A stretch of DNA of 64,000 nt from Candidatus Mediterraneibacter vanvlietii (GTDB lineage: Bacteria > Bacillota > Clostridia > Lachnospirales > Lachnospiraceae), in contig DXGZ01000048.1 in NCBI GenBank assembly GCA_019113645.1, positions 36,175-100,174 of the forward strand, given 5' to 3'. The position numbers were made by a program, and so were the translations under genes. The stretch's first letter is position 1; every line of letters begins with the position of its first letter. The notes below the pieces were generated by a model that did no database searches, was not told where the DNA came from, and saw nothing but the letters and a program-made list of their open reading frames with translations. Below, piece after piece: positions 9,563 to 17,576 of this stretch.

Positions 9563-10972
9563 TTATTCGCCTTCCAGTTTTATCCTCCGGGATATTCCAA
9601 GCGCGATCCCCATTTCGATCATGAGGAACAGAATCGCCGTTCCCCCGTAACTGATAAACGGCAGCGTAATTCCCGTTGTGGGAAGAAGACCTGTTACAAC
9701 AGCGATATTCAACATGACCTGAAGAGCAATATGCGCAAAGATTCCGGTTGCGATCAGCGATCCGTACAGATCCGGCGCGTTTTTCGCAATGAACATCAGC
9801 CGGTAGAGCAGGATGCCGAAAAGCACAAGGATCAGGATAGCGCCGAACACTCCCAGTTCCTCACAGATCACAACAAGGATCATATCATTCTGAGCCTCCG
9901 GTATAACGCCCAGCTTCTGAGTGCTGTTTCCCAGACCTTTCCCGAAGAATCCCCCGCTTCCGATGGCGTAAAGCCCCTGCATAACCTGGAAACTTCCGTC
10001 AGCCGCAGTCGCCTCCGGATTCAGCCAGGACAGAATTCGCTGGATACGGAAATTATCACTGTTGGCCGCAATGATGGAAAGAGCCGCGATTCCGACCACC
10101 GCGATTGCCGCCAGGGAAACCAGAGCGATCAAAAACGGCTTCGTCTGCGGATGGATCACGAAGATCAGAATACAGGTAATCGACATAACAATGATCGCAG
10201 TACTCAGGTTATCTGTCAGCACATAAACGCCAAGGGCTGCTATCACTCCCAGAGCAAACACCCGGATCATGCCTTCCTTTGTGTACGCTTTTTTCCCAAG
10301 TCTGCACAATTCATATGAAATAAACAGGATCACCGCAATCTTTGTGATCTCCGCAGGCTGCAGCGTCTGACCGCCCGGAAGGCCGATCCACCTCCTGGCG
10401 CCGTTGATCGTCACGCCCAGCGGCGTCTGAACAAGTGCCATAAGGACCATGGAAATCACAAATATTTCAACCGCAAATGCTCCATATATATGATAGTCAA
10501 TCCTGGAAACTATCAGCATCACCACGAATCCGACCACGCCAATCAGCGCCTGCCTTGTAAAGTAATACAGATCATTGCCGAAATCAGCCTGCGCTTCATA
10601 CGCGCTTGTACTGTACAGCATGACAAGCCCGAAGCACATGAGGAATATGATGACGAGCAGCATGTCATAATCAAAATACTGTACCTTTGCCGCCGGTTTT
10701 CTCCGCAGTCTGACAATCAGGCTGCCGAGATCGCTGCGCCTGGCCCTTGCCGGCCGTGCCGCTGCGCCGTTCTGAGCCCGCACCGGAGCCTGTACTACTT
10801 TTCTTCTTCGCTCCACAGATCTCTGATACCCCTCATAGCCTGCACGGACATAGCCGGATCCCCCACTGTTCCCCACCGGGCGCATAGGCTGAGTATCACC
10901 CAGGTTTCCTGATTTCCTGATTTTCTTTTTCTGGTTCCGCCGCTGAATCGGACGTACCGTTCTGCTTCTCAT
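9563..10972 (-). CDS. ftsW: FtsW/SpoVE/RodA family SEDS peptidoglycan polymerase
   Basis: Polytopic glycosyltransferase of the SEDS family that polymerises lipid II with a partner class B PBP. The 469-aa protein has an unusual basic, disordered N-terminal extension of about 95 residues (MRSRTVRPIQRRNQKKK, then Arg/Ala-rich sequence) before about ten membrane spans. Family motifs are visible: 'GARRWIGLPGG', 'LGNSTQKLGVIPEAQNDMI' and the C-terminal 'TGITLPFISYGGTA'. It lies one base after the asnB stop, so both are probably one transcript. Whether it is the division FtsW or the sporulation SpoVE cannot be decided. Confidence 0.88.
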   Translation of the reverse strand: MRSRTVRPIQRRNQKKKIRKSGNLGDTQPMRPVGNSGGSGYVRAGYEGYQRSVERRRKVVQAPVRAQNGAAARPARARRSDLGSLIVRLRRKPAAKVQYFDYDMLLVIIFLMCFGLVMLYSTSAYEAQADFGNDLYYFTRQALIGVVGFVVMLIVSRIDYHIYGAFAVEIFVISMVLMALVQTPLGVTINGARRWIGLPGGQTLQPAEITKIAVILFISYELCRLGKKAYTKEGMIRVFALGVIAALGVYVLTDNLSTAIIVMSITCILIFVIHPQTKPFLIALVSLAAIAVVGIAALSIIAANSDNFRIQRILSWLNPEATAADGSFQVMQGLYAIGSGGFFGKGLGNSTQKLGVIPEAQNDMILVVICEELGVFGAILILVLFGILLYRLMFIAKNAPDLYGSLIATGIFAHIALQVMLNIAVVTGLLPTTGITLPFISYGGTAILFLMIEMGIALGISRRIKLEGE

Positions 10973-10973
10973 A

Positions 10974-12863
10974 TTACATCACCTGTCTTGCGTTCATCGC
11001 CGGATGCATCGGTTTCCCATGTTCAAAAAACCTGTCATACCATACAAGGAAAATATAGACTGTCCAGATTTTACGGCTGTCGTCAGTTTTTTCATTTGTA
11101 TTTTTCCCTGCTTTATGATCATCCAGCATCTTAATCAACATATCTGTATTGAAAAATTTCTTTGCAGCGGCAGACGAAAACATGGCTCTGACTCTGTTGT
11201 AATATTTATCCTCCCGCAGCCATACACGGATCGGGATCGGGAATCCCAGTTTCTTCTTCTCAGCTGTCTTGCTCCTGATACTCCGCTCCGCGGCAGCACG
11301 GAGCGCCACCTTTGTCTTTGGAGCCCGGACTTTATAATTAAGCGGAAGTGTCTCCGCCAGCTCCAGAACCTTCTTATCCAGGAACGGGACACGGACCTCC
11401 AGAGAGTTTGCCATTCCCATCTTATCGCCTTTCATAAGTATATCATGAACAAGCCATAAATGCAGGTCAACATACTGCATTTTTGTAACCGGATCTTTTC
11501 CTTTCACCCTGTCGTAAAGCGGGCGCGTCACTTTCTGAATTCCCGGCTTACAACCGTTCTTCAGGATCTTGTTCGCCTCACGTTCTGTGAAGATATTCGT
11601 GGCATTGGCAAAATAGCGTTCTTCCAGTGTCTTTCCGTGCCGCATGAGGAAGCCCCTCCCCTTCATGCCGCGCGGCATACAGTACTCTGCGAATTTTCCC
11701 AGCACTCTGCGGATCCCCATCGGGATTTTGTTAAACCCGGTATGTTCCAGCGGCTCACAATAAATATTATATCCGCCGAACAGCTCGTCTGATCCCTCTC
11801 CGGAAAGCACAACCTTTACTTTCTTCGCTGCTTCCTCGCTCAGGAAATACAGAGCGATCGCGGCCGGATCCGCAACCGGTTCATCCATGTAATACTGAAT
11901 ATCGGAAAGTTTATCCCAGTACTCTTCCGGCGTAATCACCTTGGCATCATTCTGCATGTTAATGCTTGCAGCGAACTCTTTCGCATCCTGAATCTCACTG
12001 TATTTTCCCTCATCGAAACCGACCGTAAATGTGCGGTCCACCTGGCCAAGATAGGTCAGATAGCTGGAATCCACACCGCTGGAAAGGTAGGATGCCACCT
12101 CGACGTCACTGATTTTGTGCTTCTCCACGGATTCCTTCATAACAGCTTCCACATCATCTACCACTTCCTCAAAGCTCTTCCTGCAGTCTCCCGTAAAATT
12201 GGGCTCAAAGTAGCGGGTAATCTCCATTTTGCCGTTTTCGTATGTGAAACAATGTCCCGGCTGAAGGCAGAACACACCTTTGAAAAACGTCTCATTTGTC
12301 GGAACGAACTGGAACGACAGATAATTGCCGAGCGCGTCTTCATTAAAAATCTTGTCAAACTTCGGATGCTCCATAAACGCCTTGATCTCGGAAGCAAACA
12401 TGAGTGTGCCGTTCATCTCGGCGTAATACAGCGGCTTGATCCCGAAAATGTCCCTTGCCACAAAGAGTTTCTTCTTCTTCGTATCCCAGATCGCAAATGC
12501 GTACATGCCGCGGAGCCTGTCTACAAGACGCTCGCCCCACTGCTCGTATCCGTGGATCAGTGTCTCAGAATCCGTATTAGACACAAACACATGCCCCTCT
12601 TTCACCAGTTCTTCCTTCAGTTCCTGATAATTATAGATCTCTCCGTTGAAGACAAGCACCATGCTCCGGTCCTCATTGTAAAGCGGCTGATCGCCGACTG
12701 CTGAGAGGTCAATAATACTGAGCCGTCTGAAACCAAGGGCTGCATCGTCATCTATATACTTTCCTTCACTGTCAGGCCCACGGTGAACGATCGTATTCAT
12801 CATATTCACCAGTACCTGTTCCCGGTTCTCCGTATCACCGACAAAACCTACGAATCCACACAT
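10974..12863 (-). CDS. asnB: Glutamine-hydrolysing asparagine synthase family amidotransferase
   Basis: Two-domain enzyme of 629 aa. The N-terminal Ntn-glutaminase begins with catalytic Cys2 (MCGFVGFVGD) and shows RLSIIDLS and 'FNGEIYNY'. The C-terminal synthetase domain has the PP-loop SSGVDSS near residue 261 and 'LSGEGSDELFGGYN'. An AAGGAGATAGG site precedes the ATG. The long form resembles B. subtilis AsnB, which is known to amidate meso-diaminopimelate in peptidoglycan precursors rather than serving only asparagine synthesis. The one-base spacing to ftsW makes a wall role plausible here, but that is inference. Confidence 0.93.
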   Translation of the reverse strand: MCGFVGFVGDTENREQVLVNMMNTIVHRGPDSEGKYIDDDAALGFRRLSIIDLSAVGDQPLYNEDRSMVLVFNGEIYNYQELKEELVKEGHVFVSNTDSETLIHGYEQWGERLVDRLRGMYAFAIWDTKKKKLFVARDIFGIKPLYYAEMNGTLMFASEIKAFMEHPKFDKIFNEDALGNYLSFQFVPTNETFFKGVFCLQPGHCFTYENGKMEITRYFEPNFTGDCRKSFEEVVDDVEAVMKESVEKHKISDVEVASYLSSGVDSSYLTYLGQVDRTFTVGFDEGKYSEIQDAKEFAASINMQNDAKVITPEEYWDKLSDIQYYMDEPVADPAAIALYFLSEEAAKKVKVVLSGEGSDELFGGYNIYCEPLEHTGFNKIPMGIRRVLGKFAEYCMPRGMKGRGFLMRHGKTLEERYFANATNIFTEREANKILKNGCKPGIQKVTRPLYDRVKGKDPVTKMQYVDLHLWLVHDILMKGDKMGMANSLEVRVPFLDKKVLELAETLPLNYKVRAPKTKVALRAAAERSIRSKTAEKKKLGFPIPIRVWLREDKYYNRVRAMFSSAAAKKFFNTDMLIKMLDDHKAGKNTNEKTDDSRKIWTVYIFLVWYDRFFEHGKPMHPAMNARQVM

Positions 12864-12981
12864 ATTCCTATCTCCTTTTCATATCTGCGCAAATAATAGA
12901 TAAGGAATCAGTTCCGGTAAGCCATTTTACCTGTTCTGATCCCTTAATGTAATTCAATGCCTCTGATAAATTCTGCATCAA
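12864..12981. other. Leader region of asnB; no gene seen
   Basis: This 118-base interval between the tRNA and asnB carries only the asnB leader and its AAGGAGATAGG ribosome-binding site. No convincing open reading frame or terminator hairpin was found in it. Confidence 0.5.
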
Positions 12982-13056
12982 TCGGGGTAACAGGATTCGA
13001 ACCTGCGACCTCACGGCCCCCAGCCGTGCGCTCTAACCAAACTGAGCCATACCCCG
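12982..13056 (-). tRNA. tRNA-Pro (anticodon GGG)
   Basis: The minus strand folds as a complete cloverleaf: acceptor CGGGGTA pairs perfectly with TACCCCG, the D-arm is GCTC/GAGC, the anticodon arm CACGG/CCGTG encloses loop CTGGGGG with anticodon GGG, and the T-arm has the TTCGAAT loop. The discriminator base is A and no CCA is encoded, so it must be added post-transcriptionally. It reads CCC and CCU proline codons. Confidence 0.97.
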
Positions 13057-13067
13057 CTGACTAATAC

Positions 13068-13096
13068 ATTATATATAATTTGATAAGAATTGTAAA
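13068..13096 (-). promoter_or_regulatory. Predicted sigma-A promoter of tRNA-Pro
   Basis: On the minus strand TTTACA (13096-13091) and TATAAT (13073-13068) are separated by 17 bases. The transcription start would fall a few bases before the mature tRNA 5' end at 13056. Confidence 0.8.
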
Positions 13097-13237
13097 GGAA
13101 TTTTTTCAAATGCCGTCGGCATAACGCATCCTGCCTCGCTTTTTCTGCACGTTATCTTTATTCACCTCTTCCCTGCCGTTTCCATACTTTAATATTGAAT
13201 CATTGAATATTCCAACCATGAAAGGAGACGCCTGAAT

Positions 13238-13498
13238 ATGACAAATTGTCAGTATAATATGCGCTATGCGCGCCGGCCGATGACAAACACGCCTTCCTCC
13301 GCCCCGCAGTGCGGCTGCCAGATGGAAGGCTGCCCGGATACCACGGATCACTTCCCGGAAAATATGCCTGTCGCAATGGCTTACGTGCCATGGCAGAAGT
13401 GGAAAGATCTCTATGAACCATGTAAAGCACTGGAGTGCGGAACACTCTTCAGCAAACTGGATAAACCGTTTCTCGGGAAAGGGGGCAGACGCAGGTGA
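13238..13498 (+). CDS. cotJA: Spore coat-associated protein CotJA
   Basis: Small spore-coat protein of 86 aa. The diagnostic block is 'MPVAMAYVPWQKWKDLYEP' followed by ALECGTLFSKLDKPF, which defines the CotJA family. The N-terminal half is Cys, Pro and Ser rich. A GAAAGGAG site lies upstream of the ATG. It opens the cotJABC operon, expressed in B. subtilis in the mother cell under sigma-E. I could not fix a sigma-E promoter in the region 13097-13237, though a CATACTTT at 13183-13190 resembles the -10 element. Confidence 0.92.
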   Translation: MTNCQYNMRYARRPMTNTPSSAPQCGCQMEGCPDTTDHFPENMPVAMAYVPWQKWKDLYEPCKALECGTLFSKLDKPFLGKGGRRR

Positions 13499-13809
13499 AC
13501 AACATGAACAGCAGCGGGCGCAGCGCAATGAACCAGACCGCCTGCCGTAATATGAACCGCAGACAGCTTATGGACCATATCAATCAGGTCAGCTTCGCCG
13601 TAGATGAGGCAAAACTCTATCTCGATACTCATCCCTGCGATACGGAAGCACTGGCTTATTTCCGGGAAATGAGCGGTCATCGCAATCGTTCCCTGAAAGA
13701 ATACGCAGAAACTTACGGACCATTAACGATCGACACGGCTTCAGTTTCCTGCGAAGAGTACTGGAACTGGATCAACGAACCGTGGCCCTGGCAGGAAGGA
13801 GGATGCTGA
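13495..13809 (+). CDS. cotJB: Spore coat protein CotJB
   Basis: A 104-aa spore-coat protein with the family core 'LMDHINQVSFAVDEAKLYLDTHP' style helix, then 'YFREM' and a Trp-rich end 'YWNWINEPWPWQEGG'. It starts at a GTG that overlaps the cotJA stop by four bases, preceded by AAGGGGGC, suggesting translational coupling; an ATG nine bases further in is an alternative start. It is followed by cotJC after three bases. Confidence 0.9.
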   Translation: MNNMNSSGRSAMNQTACRNMNRRQLMDHINQVSFAVDEAKLYLDTHPCDTEALAYFREMSGHRNRSLKEYAETYGPLTIDTASVSCEEYWNWINEPWPWQEGGC

Positions 13810-13812
13810 TTT

Positions 13813-14409
13813 ATGTGGAATTATGAAAAACGACTTCAATACCCGATAAAAATCACACAGACCAACCCGAAAATCGCACAGATCATCATCTCGCAGTTCG
13901 GCGGCCCGGACGGCGAACTGGCCGCTTCCATGAGATATCTGTCTCAGAGATATACAATGCCCTATAAAGAAGTGACTGGGACGCTGACCGATATCGGAAC
14001 GGAGGAACTCGCCCACATGGAAATGATATGCGCGATCATCTACCAGCTCACCAAAGATCTTTCCCCTGAAGAGATCGAGCGCTCCGGGTTCGCTCCGTAC
14101 TATGTGGATCACACACTGGCTCTCTGGCCCCAGGCTGCCAGCGGCATGCCATGGACAGCAACTGTCTTCCAGTCAAAGGGCGATCCGATCACGGATCTCC
14201 ACGAAGATCTGGCCGCAGAACAGAAAGCGCGCACCACATATGACAACATCCTCCGGCTTATAAAAGATCCGGAAGTCTGCGATCCTATCCGTTTCCTGCG
14301 CCAGAGAGAGATCGTACACTATCAGAGATTCGGCGAAAGCCTCCGGATCGTCCAGGAAAAACTGGACAGCAGAAACTTCTATGCATTCAATCCGGAATTT
14401 GACAAGTAA
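13813..14409 (+). CDS. cotJC: Spore coat protein CotJC, manganese-catalase-like
   Basis: CotJC belongs to the manganese catalase family of ferritin-like four-helix proteins and is packed in the spore coat. The 198-aa protein begins MWNYEKRLQYPIKIT and shows the metal-ligand helices 'GGPDGELAASMRYLSQRY', 'GTEELAHMEM' and 'DLAAEQKARTTYDNI', then 'RQREIVHYQRFGE', with the Glu and His ligands expected for a di-manganese site. GGAAGGAGG lies ten bases upstream. Likely role is peroxide protection of the developing spore. Confidence 0.95.
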   Translation: MWNYEKRLQYPIKITQTNPKIAQIIISQFGGPDGELAASMRYLSQRYTMPYKEVTGTLTDIGTEELAHMEMICAIIYQLTKDLSPEEIERSGFAPYYVDHTLALWPQAASGMPWTATVFQSKGDPITDLHEDLAAEQKARTTYDNILRLIKDPEVCDPIRFLRQREIVHYQRFGESLRIVQEKLDSRNFYAFNPEFDK

Positions 14410-14425
14410 TATTAATCAATAGAAA

Positions 14426-14460
14426 GAAGCCTCCGTATTCATACAAATACAGGAGGCTTC
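14426..14460 (+). terminator. Terminator-like hairpin after cotJABC
   Basis: GAAGCCTCC (14426-14434) pairs with GGAGGCTTC (14452-14460), with an inner GTAT/ATAC pair. The following tract is only weakly T-rich. It lies between the ends of the convergent cotJC and htrA-like genes. Confidence 0.6.
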
Positions 14461-14532
14461 GCTATTCCTTCATATACTCTATTCAGTTCTTTAATTACCC
14501 AAAAACATTCTCACACTTACAGATCGAAGATC

Positions 14533-15858
14533 TTATTTCAACGTCACATCAATCGTTGATTCTTCATACTCTCCGTTCGTCTGCGGAATCTGTATTGTCA
14601 GTGTGACTGTCTCGCCTTTTGCGTAATATGCGAGCTGCTGCTGAAGGGCGTCCATACTGTCAACCGTAGTTCCATTGATTCCCGTGATAATGCATCCGCG
14701 CGTCATTCCCGCTTCTTCCGCACCGCCGCCTGATGTCACCTCTGTCACATATACGCCCGCCGGCATATCAATCTCCTGGGAGAACGCGTCCGAAACACTG
14801 ATTCCCGTGATACCGATCATGCCGCGGTCTGCTTCGTCAACACGTGTTTTTGTCTCCTGGCTCATCAGGCTCTGGATCAGATCTGAGACGTCGCTGATCG
14901 GTATTGCGTAACCGATACCTTCTACACTGTCTCCAATCAGCTTCGCAGAGTTAATTCCGATCACCTCACCGTTTATATTGACAAGAGCTCCGCCGCTGTT
15001 TCCTTCATTAATTGCAGCGTCTGTCTGAATCAGTTTTGCGCCGCTTTCCTGAGTCTCTCCAGTCTGGCTGTTTGTTGTGGACACCTGACGGTCAAGCGCG
15101 CTGATCACACCTGTTGTTACAGACTGTCCATACCCGAGGGCATTTCCGATTGCAATCGCCGGCTCACCGACTTTCAATGTTGTAGAATCACCTAATGTTG
15201 CTACCGAGATCTGTTCCATTGTATCCGCTGATACAGATTCCACCGGAACCGCGATCACCGCAACATCATAAGTAGAATCCGTGCCTTTGATATTAGCTTC
15301 CACGCTGCTCTCATCATTAAATGTAACCGTCAGCGTATCGCTGCCTTCAACCACATGGTTGTTTGTAACGATCATAAGTTCCGTATCTGTCTGTCCGATG
15401 ATAATTCCAGTGCCGGCTCCTTCGCTCGTCCGCTCGTAAGTGCCGCCGAAAAAGTTCTGCACTTCTTCCACAGACATACTGGTAATAGACACTATGGACG
15501 GCATTACTTTATCTACCACATCAGACACATCCGATGTCACAACACTGGATGATCTTGACAGCGAAGTTCCACTGCTCACACGGTCCGAGGAAGCTTCAGT
15601 AGTTTCCTGTGAATCGTCAAGTCCCAGTATCCTGCTTCCGATAATATTCGAAGTAAGAAACACCGCGCTGGACACAACTCCGAAAAGCACTGCGAATCCC
15701 ACAACCGCGACCGCTTTCGGAAATCCTTTCTTTGGTTTCCTTTCATCACGAGAAGGATCTGTTCCGGAGGATCCTCCACCATACTGCCCGTACGGTCCGT
15801 TATTTCCATTATACTGATAATTCCCATCAGGATTATAATAATTATATCGATTATCCAT
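14533..15858 (-). CDS. HtrA/DegP-type serine protease with PDZ domain
   Basis: Membrane-anchored surface quality-control protease of 441 aa. The cytoplasmic N-terminus is Asn/Tyr/Gly rich (YNYYNPDGNYQYNGN) and is followed by a transmembrane helix near residues 48-72. The trypsin-like triad is visible: His in NNHVVEG (about residue 167), Asp in YDVAVIAV (about 197) and Ser in NEGNSGGAL (about 288). A PDZ domain covers about 345-430 with a GITGISVSD start. In Firmicutes such proteases handle misfolded secreted proteins. It is preceded by the terminator of the upstream gene, so it appears to be its own unit. Confidence 0.95.
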   Translation of the reverse strand: MDNRYNYYNPDGNYQYNGNNGPYGQYGGGSSGTDPSRDERKPKKGFPKAVAVVGFAVLFGVVSSAVFLTSNIIGSRILGLDDSQETTEASSDRVSSGTSLSRSSSVVTSDVSDVVDKVMPSIVSITSMSVEEVQNFFGGTYERTSEGAGTGIIIGQTDTELMIVTNNHVVEGSDTLTVTFNDESSVEANIKGTDSTYDVAVIAVPVESVSADTMEQISVATLGDSTTLKVGEPAIAIGNALGYGQSVTTGVISALDRQVSTTNSQTGETQESGAKLIQTDAAINEGNSGGALVNINGEVIGINSAKLIGDSVEGIGYAIPISDVSDLIQSLMSQETKTRVDEADRGMIGITGISVSDAFSQEIDMPAGVYVTEVTSGGGAEEAGMTRGCIITGINGTTVDSMDALQQQLAYYAKGETVTLTIQIPQTNGEYEESTIDVTLK

Positions 15859-15941
15859 ACGATTACCTGCTTTCTGCTTTTATGTTCATATCATAACCGC
15901 CTATTGTGATAAATCTGTGTTCAATCAATTAATAATCGTTG

Positions 15942-16004
15942 AAAAAGGAGACGGCCGCTATCAGAGGGAGAATCTTCTCCTCCCATATCTCAGTCACCGT
16001 CTCC
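15942..16004 (-). terminator. Rho-independent terminator of the cohesin-like gene
   Basis: On the minus strand GGAGACGG (16004-15997) pairs with CCGTCTCC (15954-15947), with a smaller GGAG/CTCC hairpin inside, followed by TTTTTC. It ends transcription of the gene at 16029-17453. Confidence 0.8.
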
Positions 16005-16028
16005 TTCTGCATGTTTCTGCCGGATTAC

Positions 16029-17453
16029 TTAAAGATCTACAAAGTCAATGTCATAGCCGTCCTTATCGGAATCTCTTTTTTTACCATTCCGGTCAGACGA
16101 TTCATATTCATCATCATCGTAATCATCATAGTCATCATCGTCATAGTCGTCGTCATAATCGTCATCATAATCATCATCGTAGTCGTCATCGTCATAATCA
16201 TCGTAGTTCTCTTCTTTTTCCTGCTTCTTTGATGATTTTTTGTCCGCCTTTTTATCAGGCTTCTGCTCTTCTTCCTCAGCTTCAAAAGGAATATCATATT
16301 CATCATACAGATCATCCAGCTCCTGATTGCGGTGAATCAGTTTCACTCCAAAGATGATCATGAGAATCAGAAGAAGTACGATAATAATAATCGCAACAAT
16401 CAGAACCATAAGAATATGGCTGCTGATAAACTCACCCAAAGCACCTGGAAGAGCTGCTCCCGTTGTCTCCTCTTCTGTCTGAGCAGGAACCTCAAAGTGC
16501 TGGTATGTCTGATCTTCCGTATCATACTGGAACAGTTCATTTGCACCTGTTCTTGTGTTCAGCGCGTAAATCACATAATATCTCTCGTCAGCCGGATCTG
16601 CCCATGCCGGATACTGCTGTTCCTGCACCGTCAGTTCTACCTGCTGGTAGTTTTCCGGAAGACTTACGGCCTCGGTATCATTCAGCGGAATAATCGATGT
16701 TGTTTCAGAAATTGTAAGCTCTACAAACGGAGAGAAAGTGGCATTCTCCGAATTATAAAGGAAGAAGCTTCCCGCACCGGATGCATCCACCAGATATCCA
16801 AGATAAACACCTGCTTCGTTTGCAACGAATTTTCTGTCAGCGCCATTGAATGTCAATGTTGTCTCTGAAAAACCTGCCGGTATGTCCGCTGTAGTAAATG
16901 CCTCAGAAAAATTATAATCCGTTCCATTCACAGTAACTACAATATCTGTTGTCTCGCCTGCCGCAGTCCCTGTCGTCTCGCCTGCGCCTGTCGGCTCTAC
17001 AGAAGTTGTGCCATCGGCTGCCGCTTCAATCGTAACCGCTGAAGATCCCTGCTCCAGATTCAGCGTCTCACCGGAAGCAACCGATGCTGTACTGCTGTTG
17101 ACTGTAATGGATGTGCTTCCCGCAAGAAGCGCCCGGAACTGCATTGTCGCACGCAGCTCTGCACTGCTTCCGCTTCCGGTATAGGTAAGATTTCCTGAAC
17201 CGTCTGCTGTAAATCCATCTCCGCTTACAAACTCAAGTGAAGCAGTATCATAACTCATCGTTACATTTACATCGCCTACCGCCTGACCGTCACTGCTCTG
17301 CACAACAAGATCAACACTTACGTTTTCTCCTACCTGTGTGGACGGATCCGAAAACATCAGTACACCGTCAGCCGCGAATGCAACACTGCCGAACATCGGC
17401 ACCATGAGGCATACCGCAAGGATCAGTCCCGCTAGCTTCTTGAATGATTTCAT
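16029..17453 (-). CDS. Cohesin-like surface protein with one membrane anchor and Asp/Tyr cytoplasmic tail
   Basis: Predicted type I membrane protein of about 474 aa. The start at 17453 (MKSFKKLAGLILAVCL, ending FGSVAFAADG) has an AGAGG site and gives a clean signal peptide. Residues about 28-150 resemble a cohesin or carbohydrate-binding jelly-roll fold (VGENVSVDLVVQSSDG, 'MSYDTASLEFVSG'). A Thr/Glu linker follows, then a second globular region and a transmembrane helix (about 345-375). The last about 60 residues are dominated by Asp and Tyr in YDDDYDDD units. The exact role is unknown; a single cohesin without dockerins nearby does not make a cellulosome. It is followed by the LCP gene upstream on the same strand. 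Confidence 0.75.
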   Translation of the reverse strand: MKSFKKLAGLILAVCLMVPMFGSVAFAADGVLMFSDPSTQVGENVSVDLVVQSSDGQAVGDVNVTMSYDTASLEFVSGDGFTADGSGNLTYTGSGSSAELRATMQFRALLAGSTSITVNSSTASVASGETLNLEQGSSAVTIEAAADGTTSVEPTGAGETTGTAAGETTDIVVTVNGTDYNFSEAFTTADIPAGFSETTLTFNGADRKFVANEAGVYLGYLVDASGAGSFFLYNSENATFSPFVELTISETTSIIPLNDTEAVSLPENYQQVELTVQEQQYPAWADPADERYYVIYALNTRTGANELFQYDTEDQTYQHFEVPAQTEEETTGAALPGALGEFISSHILMVLIVAIIIIVLLLILMIIFGVKLIHRNQELDDLYDEYDIPFEAEEEEQKPDKKADKKSSKKQEKEENYDDYDDDDYDDDYDDDYDDDYDDDDYDDYDDDEYESSDRNGKKRDSDKDGYDIDFVDL

Positions 17454-17576
17454 ATAATTACCTCTTTTAAAAATTATTTCTCCCAGCCGTTTCATTTTAC
17501 GACCAATACACCTTTTCATCATACACTTTTTATGTCAAAAAGTCCAGAATATTGGCAACTTTTACACATTTGCCAT

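Noticed and set aside
13183..13190. Sigma-E-type promoter for cotJABC
   Set aside because: CATACTTT fits the -10 pattern but I could not find a matching -35 element at the right spacing.
16029..17453. Cellulosome component based on the cohesin-like domain
   Set aside because: No dockerin, CBM or glycoside hydrolase gene is seen in the window and a lone cohesin-like fold does not prove a scaffold.
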